This document shows, piece after piece, positions 1-11,339 of a stretch of DNA of 64,000 nucleotides. Source of the DNA: Chaetoderma sp. LZ-2023a (lineage: Eukaryota; Mollusca; Caudofoveata; Chaetodermatida; Chaetodermatidae); NCBI GenBank assembly GCA_034401795.1, contig CM067359.1, positions 139,292,816-139,356,815 on the forward strand, in the 5' to 3' direction. The notes beneath the pieces are model-generated. The model was not told the DNA's origin. It ran no database searches and saw only the letters and a list, made by a program, of their open reading frames with translations. Within the stretch, counting starts at the first letter, position 1; every line of letters begins with the position of its first letter. Made by a program: the position numbers and the translations under genes.

Positions 1-218
1 TTGACCCTAAAACCACTTTTGCTTAGTGCTCACTATGATTCTGTTGTTTGAAAATGGCGTTGCTGTGAACTGTTGTAGTTCATTGACAAAATAGCAACAG
101 TTTAGAGTATGTGAACCATTTTGAAGATGCGCATCTTCAATCATCAGGACCTTGACCAATCAACATTCATCTGGACAAATGGCAAATTATCTCTACTTTC
201 AGGCAATGCTCTGGAGAT

Positions 219-421
219 AATCAACCATCTGACCGCTGCAAACCACTTGACAATAATTTCAATGGACAATTGCTTTGGGCCTGCTGAATATTTTGAAAAT
301 AATTTGACTGAAAGTTGTTGGTGGCTTTTTCAGTCAAATTGCCTTCAAAAACATTCAGCATGTCCAGAGTTAAACCCCATGGAAAATGGTGTCCACAGAA
401 AGTCAGCAGGCACACAGCTAA
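219..421 (+). repeat. Family D hairpin MITE, copy D1 (family definition)
   Basis: Family D, about 215 bp when whole, runs from TTAACTGTCTGACTGCTG to a CAGACAGTTAA end. Its core hairpin pairs TTTTGAAAACAATTTGACTG with its reverse complement around GAAAGTTGTTGGTGGC. The TTAA ends and short terminal inverted repeat suggest a piggyBac-like target habit. In D1 part of the right arm is lost. Confidence 0.75.
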
Positions 422-423
422 GT

Positions 424-1237
424 GATGCTCACAGAGTACAGAAACTCTGTCTGACCTAGTTCCAGTCAATCCGCTCACTCCATAACAGCAAATGCTGTAT
501 TTTTACATCAAGTATATAGTCCTCAGTTTCCAGTCAACCTCATGGGTGGATGGAGTTAGTGAATATAAAATCTTATAACCAAAAACATCAATACAATAAG
601 CGGCGAGATCGGGCAGAATGACTACACAAGGAAAAAATTCAATAGTACTACCACCTCTCCTAGTGCCGATTCTGTGATTGATTTAAAACACGCAATTTAC
701 TCTTCTTGTTCGGACTAAATCATCCGCCCTTATAGCGTGCAGCACCAGCGACAACCTGACTCGTGAAGAGTGTGTGCGACTCTCATCCCGCCGCACAAAC
801 CGCTTCAGGTTTTTCCCGTTAACCTCGGGCGACACAAAATCGTGTGCTGCACTGTTACTTATTGGCTATAAACATCGCAATCCAATTTCAGCTCCCCACA
901 GCTCTTAATGAAGGGTCAGCGCGCAATTCTTTATAAGGCAATCCGAATTATGCGCCATTTTCTCTGTTATGGTCAATTCATTCAAGCCTTTGACTGATTG
1001 GTCTCAGGAGATATGGTGCATTTATCTATAGGCAGTCAGGGATAAAATTAAAACCGTTTTATGGTAATCACATTGAAATTTGTATTGTTATTGATTTGGC
1101 TGCACAAAATTGTTAAAAAAGAAAAGTACAAAAACATTGATTAAAGAAAATGGCTGCAATATATGTATAATACATGTCTATAGCAATGAAGGTATCCATT
1201 TGCAGCTTTCAACCTCTTTAGCTCCGAAGTACTATAC
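424..1237. other. Non-repetitive stretch with a CpG-containing patch
   Basis: No gene is recognised. Roughly 600-960 is richer in G+C and CpG than its surroundings and holds none of the repeat families. No open frame is convincing. Confidence 0.4.
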
Positions 1238-1240
1238 TTA

Positions 1241-1611
1241 GGCCATCCTTAAATAATAGTTTGGTTGTTGACGCCAGACCAACCATAAATAAAACCTGGC
1301 GATTTAAAAATCTTTTTTGTAGTTCCCTGTGAAGAATTCTTTTTTTATTTTCTGATGTATGTTCATTGCAAGATTTAATTGATTCTATTCATCAAAATGG
1401 GCTCATATAACCTTTAGAAACTGTTTCTTTATACGGGTAGTTTCTGTTTCAAGTTCAAATAAAAAACCTGAAGTTTTGTTCTTTAAATTCGATTTTGTAA
1501 TGTTATATTTCAGCAGTTAAAAAAAATAATAATTCCCCTACCTAACCGACCTACCCTACTCCAACCATCAGGGTCAGGGGAGGACAACCAAAAAATCTTT
1601 TAAGGATGGCC
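1241..1611. mobile_element. MITE with GGCCATCCTTAAA inverted ends and TTA target duplication
   Basis: The left end reads GGCCATCCTTAAA and the right end is its reverse complement, with similarity continuing into GGTTGTT about 29 bp in. TTA flanks both ends (1238-1240 and 1612-1614). Inverted ends with a 3-bp TTA duplication fit PIF/Harbinger-type elements; the superfamily is inferred. No transposase is present. Confidence 0.7.
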
Positions 1612-1971
1612 TTATTCACATTCAACCATTAGCTTCTGCTATAATTAAACTGTTGGAAGTTCTTTAATATTTAAATATTTGATTGACCTGAAATGATAAT
1701 GCTAATGTAGGTAAAAACATATTTGATCAAAATAAATTTCACAATGTTCAAGCCATTGTCTCGCATAATGAAAAATCTATCAAGCCAGTTAAATTCGAAT
1801 GGAAAGGTTTTAATCCCACATATTTTTCACTTGGTCTGGATGCACTGTATGGATATGCATTATTCTCTACACCACTGCGGAGAATTGTGCACCTGCAGAC
1901 TCCAAATATAGCATTGGACAAGTACTTACCCCAAACACACCATTCTACAGACATTGTAAACGGTTCGCGTG

Positions 1972-1977
<6 letters not shown>

Positions 1978-2008
<31 letters not shown>
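1978..2008. repeat. TA dinucleotide microsatellite
   Basis: About 15 TA units follow a GTACATGTATA word. Apart from it, 1612-2205 holds nothing recognised. Confidence 0.9.
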
Positions 2009-2011
<3 letters not shown>

Positions 2012-2205
2012 GTATAAGATGTGCTGTTTACACTAGGACTTGTACACCAATTCTGGACAGTTAATGTTCACTATTTAATGTACTTACAAGAAAGCTTCAG
2101 GAAACTAGCCCCTGATTCGCAACATATTCCAATTAAACTAGCCACTAGCACATGACTTTTAACTTATTTGTCACATTTAGTTGTCATTGTCCATGCGGTG
2201 AATGA

Positions 2206-2438
2206 TTAAACCTTTATCACTCATATCAGCCAAAAACCGTTTCTGCAGTGGTCTTGAGCAATGTCCATTTCTAGAATAAGGTCTTTTTGAAAATTTACCA
2301 CTGGAATAACTGGCTTGGATAACCGAGCCAGTCATTCCAATGGTAAATTTTCTAAAACAGTCCTCTCTTGGTTTGCAAATAGACATTTTCGATGAGAAAA
2401 TTTAAATTTTCTTGAACAAATTTGATTGTTAGTGTTAA
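2206..2438 (+). repeat. Family A hairpin MITE, copy A1 (family definition)
   Basis: Family A is the dominant repeat. A whole copy is about 230 bp with TTAACCCTTTAA ends. One end (here called alpha) reads ACTCATATCAGCC then CTGCAGTGGTCTTGAG. Then come two arms of about 80 bp, GTCCATTTGCAGACCAAGAG through GGAATGACTGGCTCG, forming a near-perfect hairpin around a GATAACC loop. The other end (beta) reads GAGAAAATTTAAATTTTCTT then GAGGGTTAA. A second subfamily has GGTCAAGCC (alpha) and GACCAAATTTGACC (beta). Plus strand means alpha on the left. The TTAA target and CCCTTT ends fit piggyBac-like non-autonomous elements. Confidence 0.85.
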
Positions 2439-2544
2439 AACTGTTGGCAGCAGCTCGAACGTTGGAACCCAATATTATTGAACGTCCAGAAGCTGCCGCA
2501 TATATCAATTATGATGGGGGGAAGTAAACATCATCCATTATTAA

Positions 2545-2714
2545 TGACTTACATTGTAACACTGAATCTGGCCAACAACAGCATTTGTAGTGGTCGTAAA
2601 AATGTCCATTTATAGACAAAGACAATTTTTGAAAATAAATCATTGGAATGACTGGCTCAATAAAATATGAGAAAATAGAATTTTCTTAAATAAATTTGAG
2701 AGTTAAAGTGCTAA
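2545..2714 (+). repeat. Family A copy A2, one arm lost
   Basis: The alpha end and left arm run to GACTGGCTCA and then jump straight to the beta end, removing the right arm. Confidence 0.65.
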
Positions 2715-2747
2715 AATCTATAACATTCAGTTACTGTAATTATATGC

Positions 2748-2965
2748 TTAACCCTTTTAACCCTGACATTTGTTCAAAGAAAGTTTCAATTTTCTCATAG
2801 AAAATGTCCATTTGCACACCACGAAGACTATTTTTGAAAATTTACCACTGAAATGACTGGCTCAGTAAACGAGCCAGTCATTTCAGTGGTAAATTTTCAA
2901 AATTGGTTTTCTCTTGCCTCCTCAAGACCACTGCAGAAGCCGTTTTTGGCTGATATTAGAGTTAA
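2748..2965 (-). repeat. Family A copy A3, whole
   Basis: The beta end is on the left and both arms are present. The right TTAA (2962-2965) is also the left TTAA of C1. Confidence 0.85.
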
Positions 2966-3170
2966 CCATTAGAACACTGATGTCAATATTCTATCTTTTA
3001 CTGTGTCAATATCAAAGAAACTGGTGTACATTTTTCAACAATTTTGCCGGAAGATGTTGCTGTCTATGACAGCACAATCTTCCATCAAATTTGTTGAAAA
3101 ATGAACACCAGCTCATCTTTTAATTTGATCTGAAATTTTTTAATTTTGACACCAGAGTGGTAACGGTTAA
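2962..3170. repeat. Family C hairpin MITE, copy C1 (family definition)
   Basis: Family C is about 208 bp with TTAACCCTTACCACTCTGA ends and their inverse. The core pairs AACTGGTGTACATTTTTCAA and GGTGGAAGATGTTGCTGTC with their complements around a short loop. TTAA target use matches family A. Confidence 0.8.
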
Positions 3171-3319
3171 GGGGTTAATAAATAATTATAATTTCATGTA
3201 GCCATCTATTTAAATTCACACAATTCCACCTACAGTTTACCTATATTTATTTATTCACAATGATGATTCATTCATCTGTATTGAATCCAAACAAAACGAG
3301 CAATGTGAATGAAGCAAAT

Positions 3320-3524
3320 TTAACTCTTACCTCTCTGATGACATTTTTTACTTTTCAAATTGAATTAAAGGATGAAATGGCGTTCATTTTTCAACAAATT
3401 TGGTGGAAGATGGTGCTGTCGTAGACAGCAACATCTTCCATCAAATATGTTGATTATTGTATACTAGTTTCTTTCCTATAGACAGTAAAAGATAGAATAT
3501 TGACATCAGAGCGGCCCTGGTTAA
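3320..3524. repeat. Family C copy C2
   Basis: Both TTAA ends and the GATGTTGCTGTC hairpin core are present. The outer part of one arm is diverged. Confidence 0.75.
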
Positions 3525-4515
3525 TTAACAATCTGTCAGACAAAATCAATTACCTAATTCTACAATGAATCCATGTACAGTTAAATTTCTTCATAGAGGA
3601 AACCCACTTTTGGCGGAAAACAATAATGGTTCTTAAGATGGGTGGTTGTTAGACCACCCTGTTGTCATCTTTAAGAATCACAATCTTCCAACACCATTAT
3701 AGCTATTTATTATCAAGCAAACCAGTTGCATTGACAAAGCAACTGACCTCCTGTCTAAGCAACCATGGTTTAATGGTGAGCTCATACTGTGTTCGGTGTA
3801 GACATGCCTGATTGGATTGTATGGCAGCATGTGCATTGATTGAAGGACATTCTTCAAGGTCAAATCCAACATGATTTCTCACTTTTTCTCCTGAAGCTGC
3901 GCAATATATCGCCATACATCAAATCTGCAAGATCTTTTTCACTGGACAGTAACTCACGAGATATCTCCATCACCAGCGGCTCCAAGCAGCAATTCTCTTA
4001 ATCTCATACTTCATGTTTTCTCTGTAACTCGAATTATTGGTCAGGTTCATGAGGGATGGATGTGTAGTACTAGAGAATTCTCCGAGCAACGAGTCAAAGA
4101 AAACAGACCTCAAACCCATTCTTCTTCTGCAAATAAACCCAAATAGATTTCTGAGACTCTTCTATTTGCCACAAAACTATGGCCAGTTTGAATTACCAAT
4201 TTCGTCCAATTTTCATTCTGTCAACAGTGGTCTCGAGTTCACGGCAATGTTTGCTCGGTGAAGAGTAAATCTCAAGCTATTCTCTACAGAACAAGTTTTT
4301 CTAATGACAATAGCTAAAAGAAGCGTCAGCGCTGCATGCAAATAGTTGAAGAATCGTGACTGGAATCTGCCAAACAAATACCATCGAGTCGACCTAAGAA
4401 ATGTTTGCAGTTTTCTTAACCAGTAAAACTGTGATGGAATCAAATTTGCTAACCTGATTATCAGTGTTTTTTATCGTTTTCCAGGTCATCTATTACTACT
4501 ACATTGTATTTAGTC
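3525..4515. other. Non-repetitive stretch, no gene recognised
   Basis: A small inverted repeat (TTCTTAA-GATG to CATC-TTTAAGAA) lies at about 3629-3677. Several 60-80 codon open frames on both strands show no domain or consistent coding signal. Confidence 0.4.
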
Positions 4516-4880
4516 TATTATAATCCACATTTAGCTATGCCCCGCCCATTTGTAGCTAAGCTCCACCCATGCTCTGCCCATGTTAGGATCGACTGAACCC
4601 TAAATTCCCAGAATCCCAAAATCAAGGTATCTATACAGGTAAGCTTTTGAATACTTTATGGCAGCAAATTAGTTTCAAAATAATCAACAGAATGTTTACT
4701 AAATAGCAAGGATATACATGTACAATTTGTACACCTGATAGACTATATTCAATGCTCATGACAGACCTGCGGTTACATGATTCTTAACAAAATTTAAATG
4801 TGCCATCAGCCTACATATGACGTAATTGATTATGGCATCATATACTTGACTAACAGATTAGATTCATCCATTATATTATA
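4516..4880 (+). repeat. Family B element, copy B1, diverged
   Basis: The left part (TAGCTATGCCCCGCCCAT, AGCTAAGCTCCACCCA) and right part (ATGACGTAATTGATTATG) are clear. Most of the hairpin core has been lost. Confidence 0.65.
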
Positions 4881-5317
4881 ACCATTTCAATGCTGAAATA
4901 TATATATATTAAAAAACAATAAATTAAATTGAAAACTCTTGCTCTTATCCCGTATTTGACAAAAGACATCAGGGATATTATAATCGCATCTGTACATCTG
5001 CCCATCCACCTGTCCATCTACATGTTATTGTAGCTTTCTCCTCCAGAAGCAGTCCAGTTACCCATATTATCACGGAACTTATGAGGACATTTACATTGTC
5101 TGGGGGGGGGGGGGGGAGAGGGGAGGCGGCAATTACACAATTGGTGAAAGTGCAGGATTTTGCAAGGGCGCTCCATCCAGTCTGTGTACATTTTTTAACA
5201 TTCATCAACGTATCATGGTGCTAAGTGCTCAGAGGAAACCACTGGCCACTGTGGATCACCTGGCTAAGGGATTTAAATTAGTTTCCAAATAATTCAATAG
5301 CTTACATGTACCGGTAT
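4881..5317. other. Low-information stretch with a G tract
   Basis: The G tract lies at 5102-5128, next to sequence that gives a meaningless minus-strand open frame. Nothing else is recognised. Confidence 0.5.
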
Positions 5318-5450
5318 TTAGGGATGTCCATTTGCAAGCCAAAATGACTTTTTTTTCATTTTAACACTGGAATGACTGGCTCAGTTGATAATTGAGCCAC
5401 CCATTTCAGTGCTAAGATTTCTAGCTTTTAGTATTTCACTGAGCAAACTT
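5318..5450. repeat. Family A copy A4, degenerate
   Basis: Parts of both arms remain (GTCCATTTGCAAGCC; GGAATGACTGGCTCAG). The ends are not identifiable. Confidence 0.5.
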
Positions 5451-6069
5451 GTGGATGTTCTTCACCCATCTTACCGCTAAAAGGCTACATACATTATATT
5501 ATATGCAGGGTTCTTCCCAGGATGAAATTAGTGCCGGATATTTTACCGATGAGTACAACCAGGGGCTTGTGAGTTGCTCAAGCTGTATCCATAAAATGAT
5601 GAGATTTTTATACCATAAATTGACATCTGAATCATTAGCTGGCCTATTCCACTGATATTTCCTTGAAAATTTTTAATTTTAAATGATTTCAAAACTTAAT
5701 TTCATAAAATAGTTGAAAAAAAGGTGGTAAAAAAAGACAGTAGTGGTGTCCAATCCTGTCCAGGGCTGACCAGCGTGGGCAGAACCCTGTACATATGGTC
5801 CAAACGGATAAAGCAGACTGACTTAATTTGGACAATCTGTATCAACCATGTAGGACACCGACTCACTGACCGCTAAAGAATGCACACAACTTTATCTTAC
5901 CTATACAGATTATTATACATATCAAGATAATCATAACACCTGAATCGTGCACATGAATATTTGATATCCACGGGTGTTTACCAACTTATTTCTAAAATAT
6001 CTATATTTGATAAACAATGTGCTTGAATTTTATCATAATGTATGTATGTATCTTTGATAGCGGATAACA
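5451..6069. other. No gene or repeat recognised
   Basis: AT-rich sequence with short open frames only. Confidence 0.4.
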
Positions 6070-6306
6070 TTAACCATTTAATGGTCAAACCAGCCCAAAC
6101 CGGCCTCTGCAGTGGTCTTGAGGACTGTCCATTTACAAGCCAAGAAAACTATTCTTTTAATTTTACCGCTAGAATGACTGGCTCGATAACCGAGCCAGTC
6201 ATTCCAGTGGTAAATTTGTAAAAATAGTCTTTGCTTGGCCTGCATATGGACATTTACAAAGCAAAATGTTCTATTTTTGGGACAAATCTGACCATTAAAG
6301 GGTTAA
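6070..6306 (+). repeat. Family A copy A5, whole (GGTCAA subfamily)
   Basis: Both TTAA ends and both arms are present. The right TTAA adjoins A6. Confidence 0.85.
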
Positions 6307-6557
6307 TATCAGTGCTCATATTTTGCACATTATGAACCGGCACAAAGAAAATTAAAATATTTACAGATGACTTGCATGACATGAGAAGACTATTTTTGAA
6401 AATTTACCACTGGAATGACTGGCTCGGTAAGGCTCGGTTATTGATCCAGACATTCCAGTGGTAAATTTTCAAAAATTATTTTCCCTTGTCCTGCAAATGG
6501 ACATTCTTCAATATCTTCAGAGGGTGGTTTTGGCCGGCCTGACCATTAAAGGGTTAA
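6307..6557 (-). repeat. Family A copy A6
   Basis: The right half with its GGTCAA-type alpha end is well kept and the left end is diverged. It shares the TTAA at 6554-6557 with A7. Confidence 0.75.
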
Positions 6558-6750
6558 ATCTCTTCTCTAATGGTCAAATTTGGGCAAGCAAATCTATACT
6601 CAGTACATATAAATGTCCATTTGAAAGCCCCAAAGTTTATTTTTGAAAATTTATCACGGGAATGACTGGCTCGGTTAGAGCCAGGCATTCTGATGTTACA
6701 TTTTGAAAACTACATTGTAAGCATCCCTTGGCCTGGATATGGACAATAAA
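6554..6750 (-). repeat. Family A copy A7, right end missing
   Basis: The left beta end and both arms are recognisable but the right terminus is lost. From here to 7108 no gene is recognised. Confidence 0.65.
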
Positions 6751-7116
6751 TTCCCGGGCGATTTAACATTTGACACAATTCAACAACAGCGTTAGACGCT
6801 CTGTCATTGAACGACGGGATAAGCTCACGAAGAGATGTTTTTGCGCATGTATTCACGAAAATGACCAAAATGTTGCTGCATGTTTGGTTTTTTCTGGGTG
6901 TTTTTCTTCTTTGATGACTAGATGACAGCGGAAGATTTATTATTTCTTACTATTGGTAATTTGCTTTTTTTTCACCGTTCTCAAAAACATGGGGGCGGTA
7001 TAATTGGGAGGGGCGGGAAAATTAGAATAAATACGGTGTATGTGCGTGCGTGCGTGTGTATAGGGTATGTAACTTAGCATTTACCTCTGGACTCACGTAT
7101 CACTACAGGCTTGGAT

Positions 7117-7555
7117 TAGGCTTGTGAGATTCTACGATTAAATCAAAATCGCGATTATTTTATAAATCGTCAATTTAAATGATTAAAAATTAAATAAACT
7201 AATAATCGTAAATATTGCAACTGCATAGAATATTTCAAAACCTACCTGTTAATGTGTTAGGTCCTAAAAATGTACATTTTGCTCACTGAATGTATATCCA
7301 TTTGCCGGCCAAGAAGACTATTTTTTGAAAATGTATCACTGGAATGACTGGCTTGAGCACAGGCATTCCAGTTATACATTTTCAAGAATAGCCTAGTTTC
7401 TTTTGGACATTTCTAATCAACATTGCAGCTTTCGTCATTGATATGGCTTTGTTGCTATGTCTGTTTAATATGTACCCAGGCTGATTAATCGAGTAATCGC
7501 AATTATTCTTAAATAATCGATCGCGTTCATTCAAAGCAATAATCGCACAAGCCTA
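7117..7555. mobile_element. hAT-like composite H1 with an A-like hairpin core
   Basis: The ends are TAGGCTTGTG and CACAAGCCTA in inverted orientation, flanked by 8-bp near-duplicates GCTTGGAT and GCTTTGAT (7 of 8). Subterminal sequence is full of TAATCG/CGATTA words. The middle (about 7290-7415) is an A-like hairpin of the TATCACTGG subtype without normal A ends. The 8-bp duplication suggests a hAT-type non-autonomous element. Confidence 0.7.
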
Positions 7556-7563
7556 GCTTTGAT

Positions 7564-8041
7564 TGAATCACAAACACAATTTACAAAATGGACACAAAGT
7601 TATCATCACCGACATCTAGAAATAGAGATTTAATATTATATTTCCATGGTTACACTTCTAATTAAGAGTGTGAATAATGGAACTCGCTGACAATTCTTGT
7701 ACAATATCTAATTGTGCTCCCTCCACTCTCATTAAATGGAACTAATATAAAATGTGCCTGGTGATTTATCAGTGCCATTACCTGAAGGACCTAACAATTA
7801 TCATTCCTCAGGACTATTACTTGGAGCTTTGAGAATTGCATATTATTAACAACAACACCCACCACAATGTAGTTTTACTAGCACCATTTCTCTGGGTGTG
7901 TTTCTTACATGTCATTATAAGCTATTAAATCTGAGATGGAAATTGGAGTTAGTGCCTATAAACAATGAAGGAAATACATACATCACCTCTACTAGCAATA
8001 TAAGATATATCCTAAATCTTCAGGTAAAGTGACAGCATGGT
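7564..8041. other. No gene recognised
   Basis: AT-rich sequence with no repeat family seen. Confidence 0.4.
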
Positions 8042-8255
8042 TTAATGGTCTGGCTGCTTCAAGCCAACAGACAATAATTTCAATGGGCAATACCTCTGGA
8101 CTTTCTAAATATTTTGAAAAAAATGTGACTGAAAGTTGTTGGTGGCTAAGCCACCAACAACTTTCAGTCAAACCGTTTTCAAAAATATTCAGCATATTCA
8201 GAGATAACGTCCACGGAAAATGTTGTCTGCAGAAATTCAGTAGGAAAACAGTTAA
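8042..8255. repeat. Family D copy D2, whole hairpin
   Basis: Both TTAA ends are present, and the arms meet at a perfect TTGGTGGCTAAGCCACCAA palindrome. Confidence 0.8.
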
Positions 8256-8764
8256 TTAACTTATGCTACTAGCAAGTAATTGGCGAGACTATGACAAGGA
8301 GAATGGTGGGAGAGGGGGATACTAATCTATATCCATACTTGCTACATACTATTTTCCTACATGTATATGCATACATGTAGATACATTGATTACATTCATC
8401 TCCTTGCCTAAAATGTAAAATCTTATAAGGACAGTATTGGAGGTAGTATACTGAGGTGGGATTATTTTGAAAATGATAACATTGCCGGCAGCTGGCTGTC
8501 AAGTTGTCATTACTGTAGTGTAGTGTCATAACTTTATTTAATAGAATAAACATAAAACAAGCTTGCAAGCCAAAATAAATTCCAGTCATAATTAAAATTG
8601 ACTTAATTTAGCTGTAAATCTGATGTGAATTAAATGAATGTGAAGTTAACTGTCAGTATTAATTAAGTTTAAATTAATTTAAGGCGTATTTCATTCAGTA
8701 ATTGATATGTATCATGGATTACTTGCAATAGGTGTGTTAACTATATACATATAACTCTAAAATT
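8256..8764. other. No gene recognised
   Basis: AT-rich sequence. A 106-codon minus-strand open frame (8269-8589) has no recognisable feature. Confidence 0.4.
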
Positions 8765-8990
8765 TCTCAATACAATTTAAAGATCATAGAAAATGTCCAT
8801 TTGCAGACCAGAGAAGACTTTCTGAAAGTTTACGACTCGGCGACTCGGCGACTCAGGCTCGCTAACAGTCAGTTATTTTGGTGGTAAAATTTCAAAAACA
8901 TTTCTCTACGCGTGTAGCTGGACATTCAAAATGCAAATGTTATGATCGTCTTGATATATTTACCATGACCATTAGAGGCGGCTAACATAT
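8765..8990 (-). repeat. Family A copy A9, degenerate
   Basis: Arms are partly kept. The left arm contains three tandem CGACTCGG units at about 8832-8856. Confidence 0.6.
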
Positions 8991-9225
8991 CCAAGCAAGG
9001 GGACCTGACTCGGATTGAAAACAAAAAGCAAACAGATCATTCTCTGAGAACAATGCAGCTTGTCAGTTCCCATAACATCAGGTCAACGCAAGGGTTATCA
9101 AGAATAAAACTCTCATAATCTGCACAGCTTTCTTCTCCATGAGGATCATGATTAGGATCACCAAGTCCGAGTTGTCTCAAAATTAGCTGATGACAGAATT
9201 ATAACTGAATATATATATAAGAACC

Positions 9226-9375
9226 ATACATCTGACTACTGTAAAACACCAGACAACAATTTCAATGTGTCATAATTCTCGACAATTTTTTGAAAACAAT
9301 TTGACTGAAAGTTATTGGTGGTCAACAACTTTCAGTTAAATTACTTTCAAAATATTAAACATATGCAGCGTTTAA
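9226..9375. repeat. Family D copy D3, partial
   Basis: The left end and hairpin (GAAAGTTATTGGTGGTC) are present. The copy stops at the TTAA where A10 starts. Confidence 0.65.
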
Positions 9376-9608
9376 CATTTCAATGGTCATACCGGCCAAA
9401 ATCAGCCACTGCTATGGTCTTGTGGAATGTCCACTTACACGCCAATAGAATTTCTGAAAATTTACCACTGGAATGACTGGCTCGATAACCGAGCAAGTCA
9501 TTTCAGGAGTAAATTTTCAAAAATAGTCTTCTCTTGGTCTGAAAATTGACATTTTCTATGAGAAAATTTAATTTTTTCTTGAACAAATTCGAGAGTTAAA
9601 GGGCTTAA
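9372..9608 (+). repeat. Family A copy A10, whole
   Basis: TTAA ends and both arms are present. It mixes a GGTCAT-type alpha end with a GAGAAAATTTAA-type beta end. Confidence 0.8.
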
Positions 9609-9684
9609 AGGAAAGGTTAAGTTGTTCTAAGGAGATATTTCTTTCACAATGATCCGAGTTTTTGCAGACGACACATTCCAAGAT

Positions 9685-9795
9685 TTATATCGCTGGGCCG
9701 TCTAAATATTTTGAAAACAATTTGACTGAAAGTTGTTGGTGGCTTAGCCACCTACAAGTAATTATTGTCTGGTGGTGGGTGAGCAGCTGCACGAC
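9685..9795. repeat. Family D copy D4, rearranged
   Basis: The arm and GTTGGTGGCTTAGCCACC centre are intact. The right side then jumps to TAATTATTGTCTGGTGG, the inverse of the left end. Confidence 0.6.
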
Positions 9796-9808
9796 ACTTA
9801 ATATTCGT

Positions 9809-9834
9809 GTGCGCGCGCGCGCATGTGTGTGTGC
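9809..9834. repeat. GT/GC dinucleotide tract
   Basis: Alternating purine-pyrimidine tract of (GC)n and (GT)n, a potential Z-DNA former. Confidence 0.8.
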
Positions 9835-9841
9835 ATTTTGA

Positions 9842-10135
9842 TTAACCCTTAGTGATCAAATTGTCCAGAAAAGTGAAATTTTTCTTATTGCTTCCGCAAT
9901 TGAATATCTATATTCATGCCAAGAGAATAGTACTTTAAAAGGTCTGACACTGAAATGATGGAGTCACTTGTTGAGCCACGCAGTCATTGCAGTGACTGAT
10001 ACAAAGATACAGTCACATTCATAGAAATCTTATACATTAATATAGTACATTTCTATGGTCACACTACTCTCAACTGGACTGCAAATTAACATTTCTCAAG
10101 ACCACTGCGTAGCAAGTCAACCGATAAGGGTTTTA
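9842..10135 (-). repeat. Family A relative A11, strongly diverged
   Basis: TTAACCCTT at the left and CAAGACCACTGC near the right identify the family. The arms are heavily diverged, so this is an old or separate subfamily. Confidence 0.45.
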
Positions 10136-10780
10136 AATCTCCAAAACACTGAATGTCATAAAATATTAATAACATATTTACAAATTATAAACTCAGATAT
10201 TTCATGAGTAGAATATCAAAGTAGCCTCCTTGGACATGTGCATGTACATAAAAGTGCACATGCATGCACCCGTGCAAACAGGCATGCATGCACATGTGCT
10301 TGCACACACACACACGCACGCACGCACGCACACACACACTCACACACACGTTGATTACAGCACATTCTATACAACCACCATCATGTGGACAAACTGCGGT
10401 CCGCTAAATTACTAGAAAATAAACTGAACATGGTGTCTTGCACCACCAGTCTACAATAAATATACCTTCTCACAGTGTTCCCACATCAAAGTGTCTCTAT
10501 GTAATCCAGCTACCTGTAGATATTCACCTGTGTATATACAGGTATTCTACTGATCATAAAACTTGTTTCATAAATTATACACATACTCAAATCTCAAGTG
10601 AAAGTTTACCACCAATTTGATAGCGTGAAGACTCTCTCAGAGCTCAGCACAAGTACATTTAAGCTTTGGAGGGCCATATGCGTAATAAATCAATCAGAAT
10701 TTGATAACAAATTTATAACAGATGATGAGGACTACTTCATAGATAAATCCTGCTCAGAAATAAGTTAACATGTTTGTAAA
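10136..10780. other. Stretch with CA/CG-rich microsatellite (about 10302-10349)
   Basis: (CA)n and (CGCA)n units are preceded by GCATGCA-rich sequence. No gene is recognised; the 61-codon plus-strand frame here is microsatellite. Confidence 0.6.
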
Positions 10781-10995
10781 ACAAGAATTCCGCAGAATTA
10801 AATGTCTTGGAATTAAATGTCTCGCCTGTCTCCTGTTTGTCGCAGTAGCATTGACCTTAACATTGAATAAACAGTTTTGTATCAAGGTCACAGTGACCGT
10901 GACCTCTGACCTTGTGACCTTAGTATCATCATGCTGCTTCCTAACAGCATAGGCAACCACATACCGTAGCCAAGTTAGTTGCAATAGCTCCACTG
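10781..10995. repeat. Single unit related to the 180-bp DR1 repeat
   Basis: It begins CAAGAATTCCGCAGAATTAA and contains AAGGTCACAGTGACC and CTTCCTAACA as in the array at 12352. It gives a solitary reference copy. Confidence 0.7.
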
Positions 10996-11034
10996 TAGCT
11001 GGTTTACATTCAAGAGAAAGACGAAATACTGCTA

Positions 11035-11122
11035 TTCAAAAACTTTTGAAAACAATTTGACTGAGAATAAATACTAGTTAGCAATAAACATTCAGCCAAT
11101 TTGTTTTCAAAAAGTCAAGCTG
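11035..11122. repeat. Short hairpin related to family D
   Basis: CTTTTGAAAACAATTTGACTG at the left pairs with CAATTTGTTTTCAAAAAG at the right. Confidence 0.55.
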
Positions 11123-11339
11123 ATTAAACATGGCTGCTGATGCAAATTGTGCAGAAAAACATATGTATTCATGCATGTTAGTGTACATGTAATAATTGAT
11201 GATGATGATGAGGAAGTGTTTTCTGAGATATATTGGATAAAATATATGTTGTTTATTGTAGGCTCTGTATGTTTATTAATATTGCCATCAGCTGGTTTAA
11301 GCGCTATTCCTGTTAATGTTATAAACACATGCAGGCATG

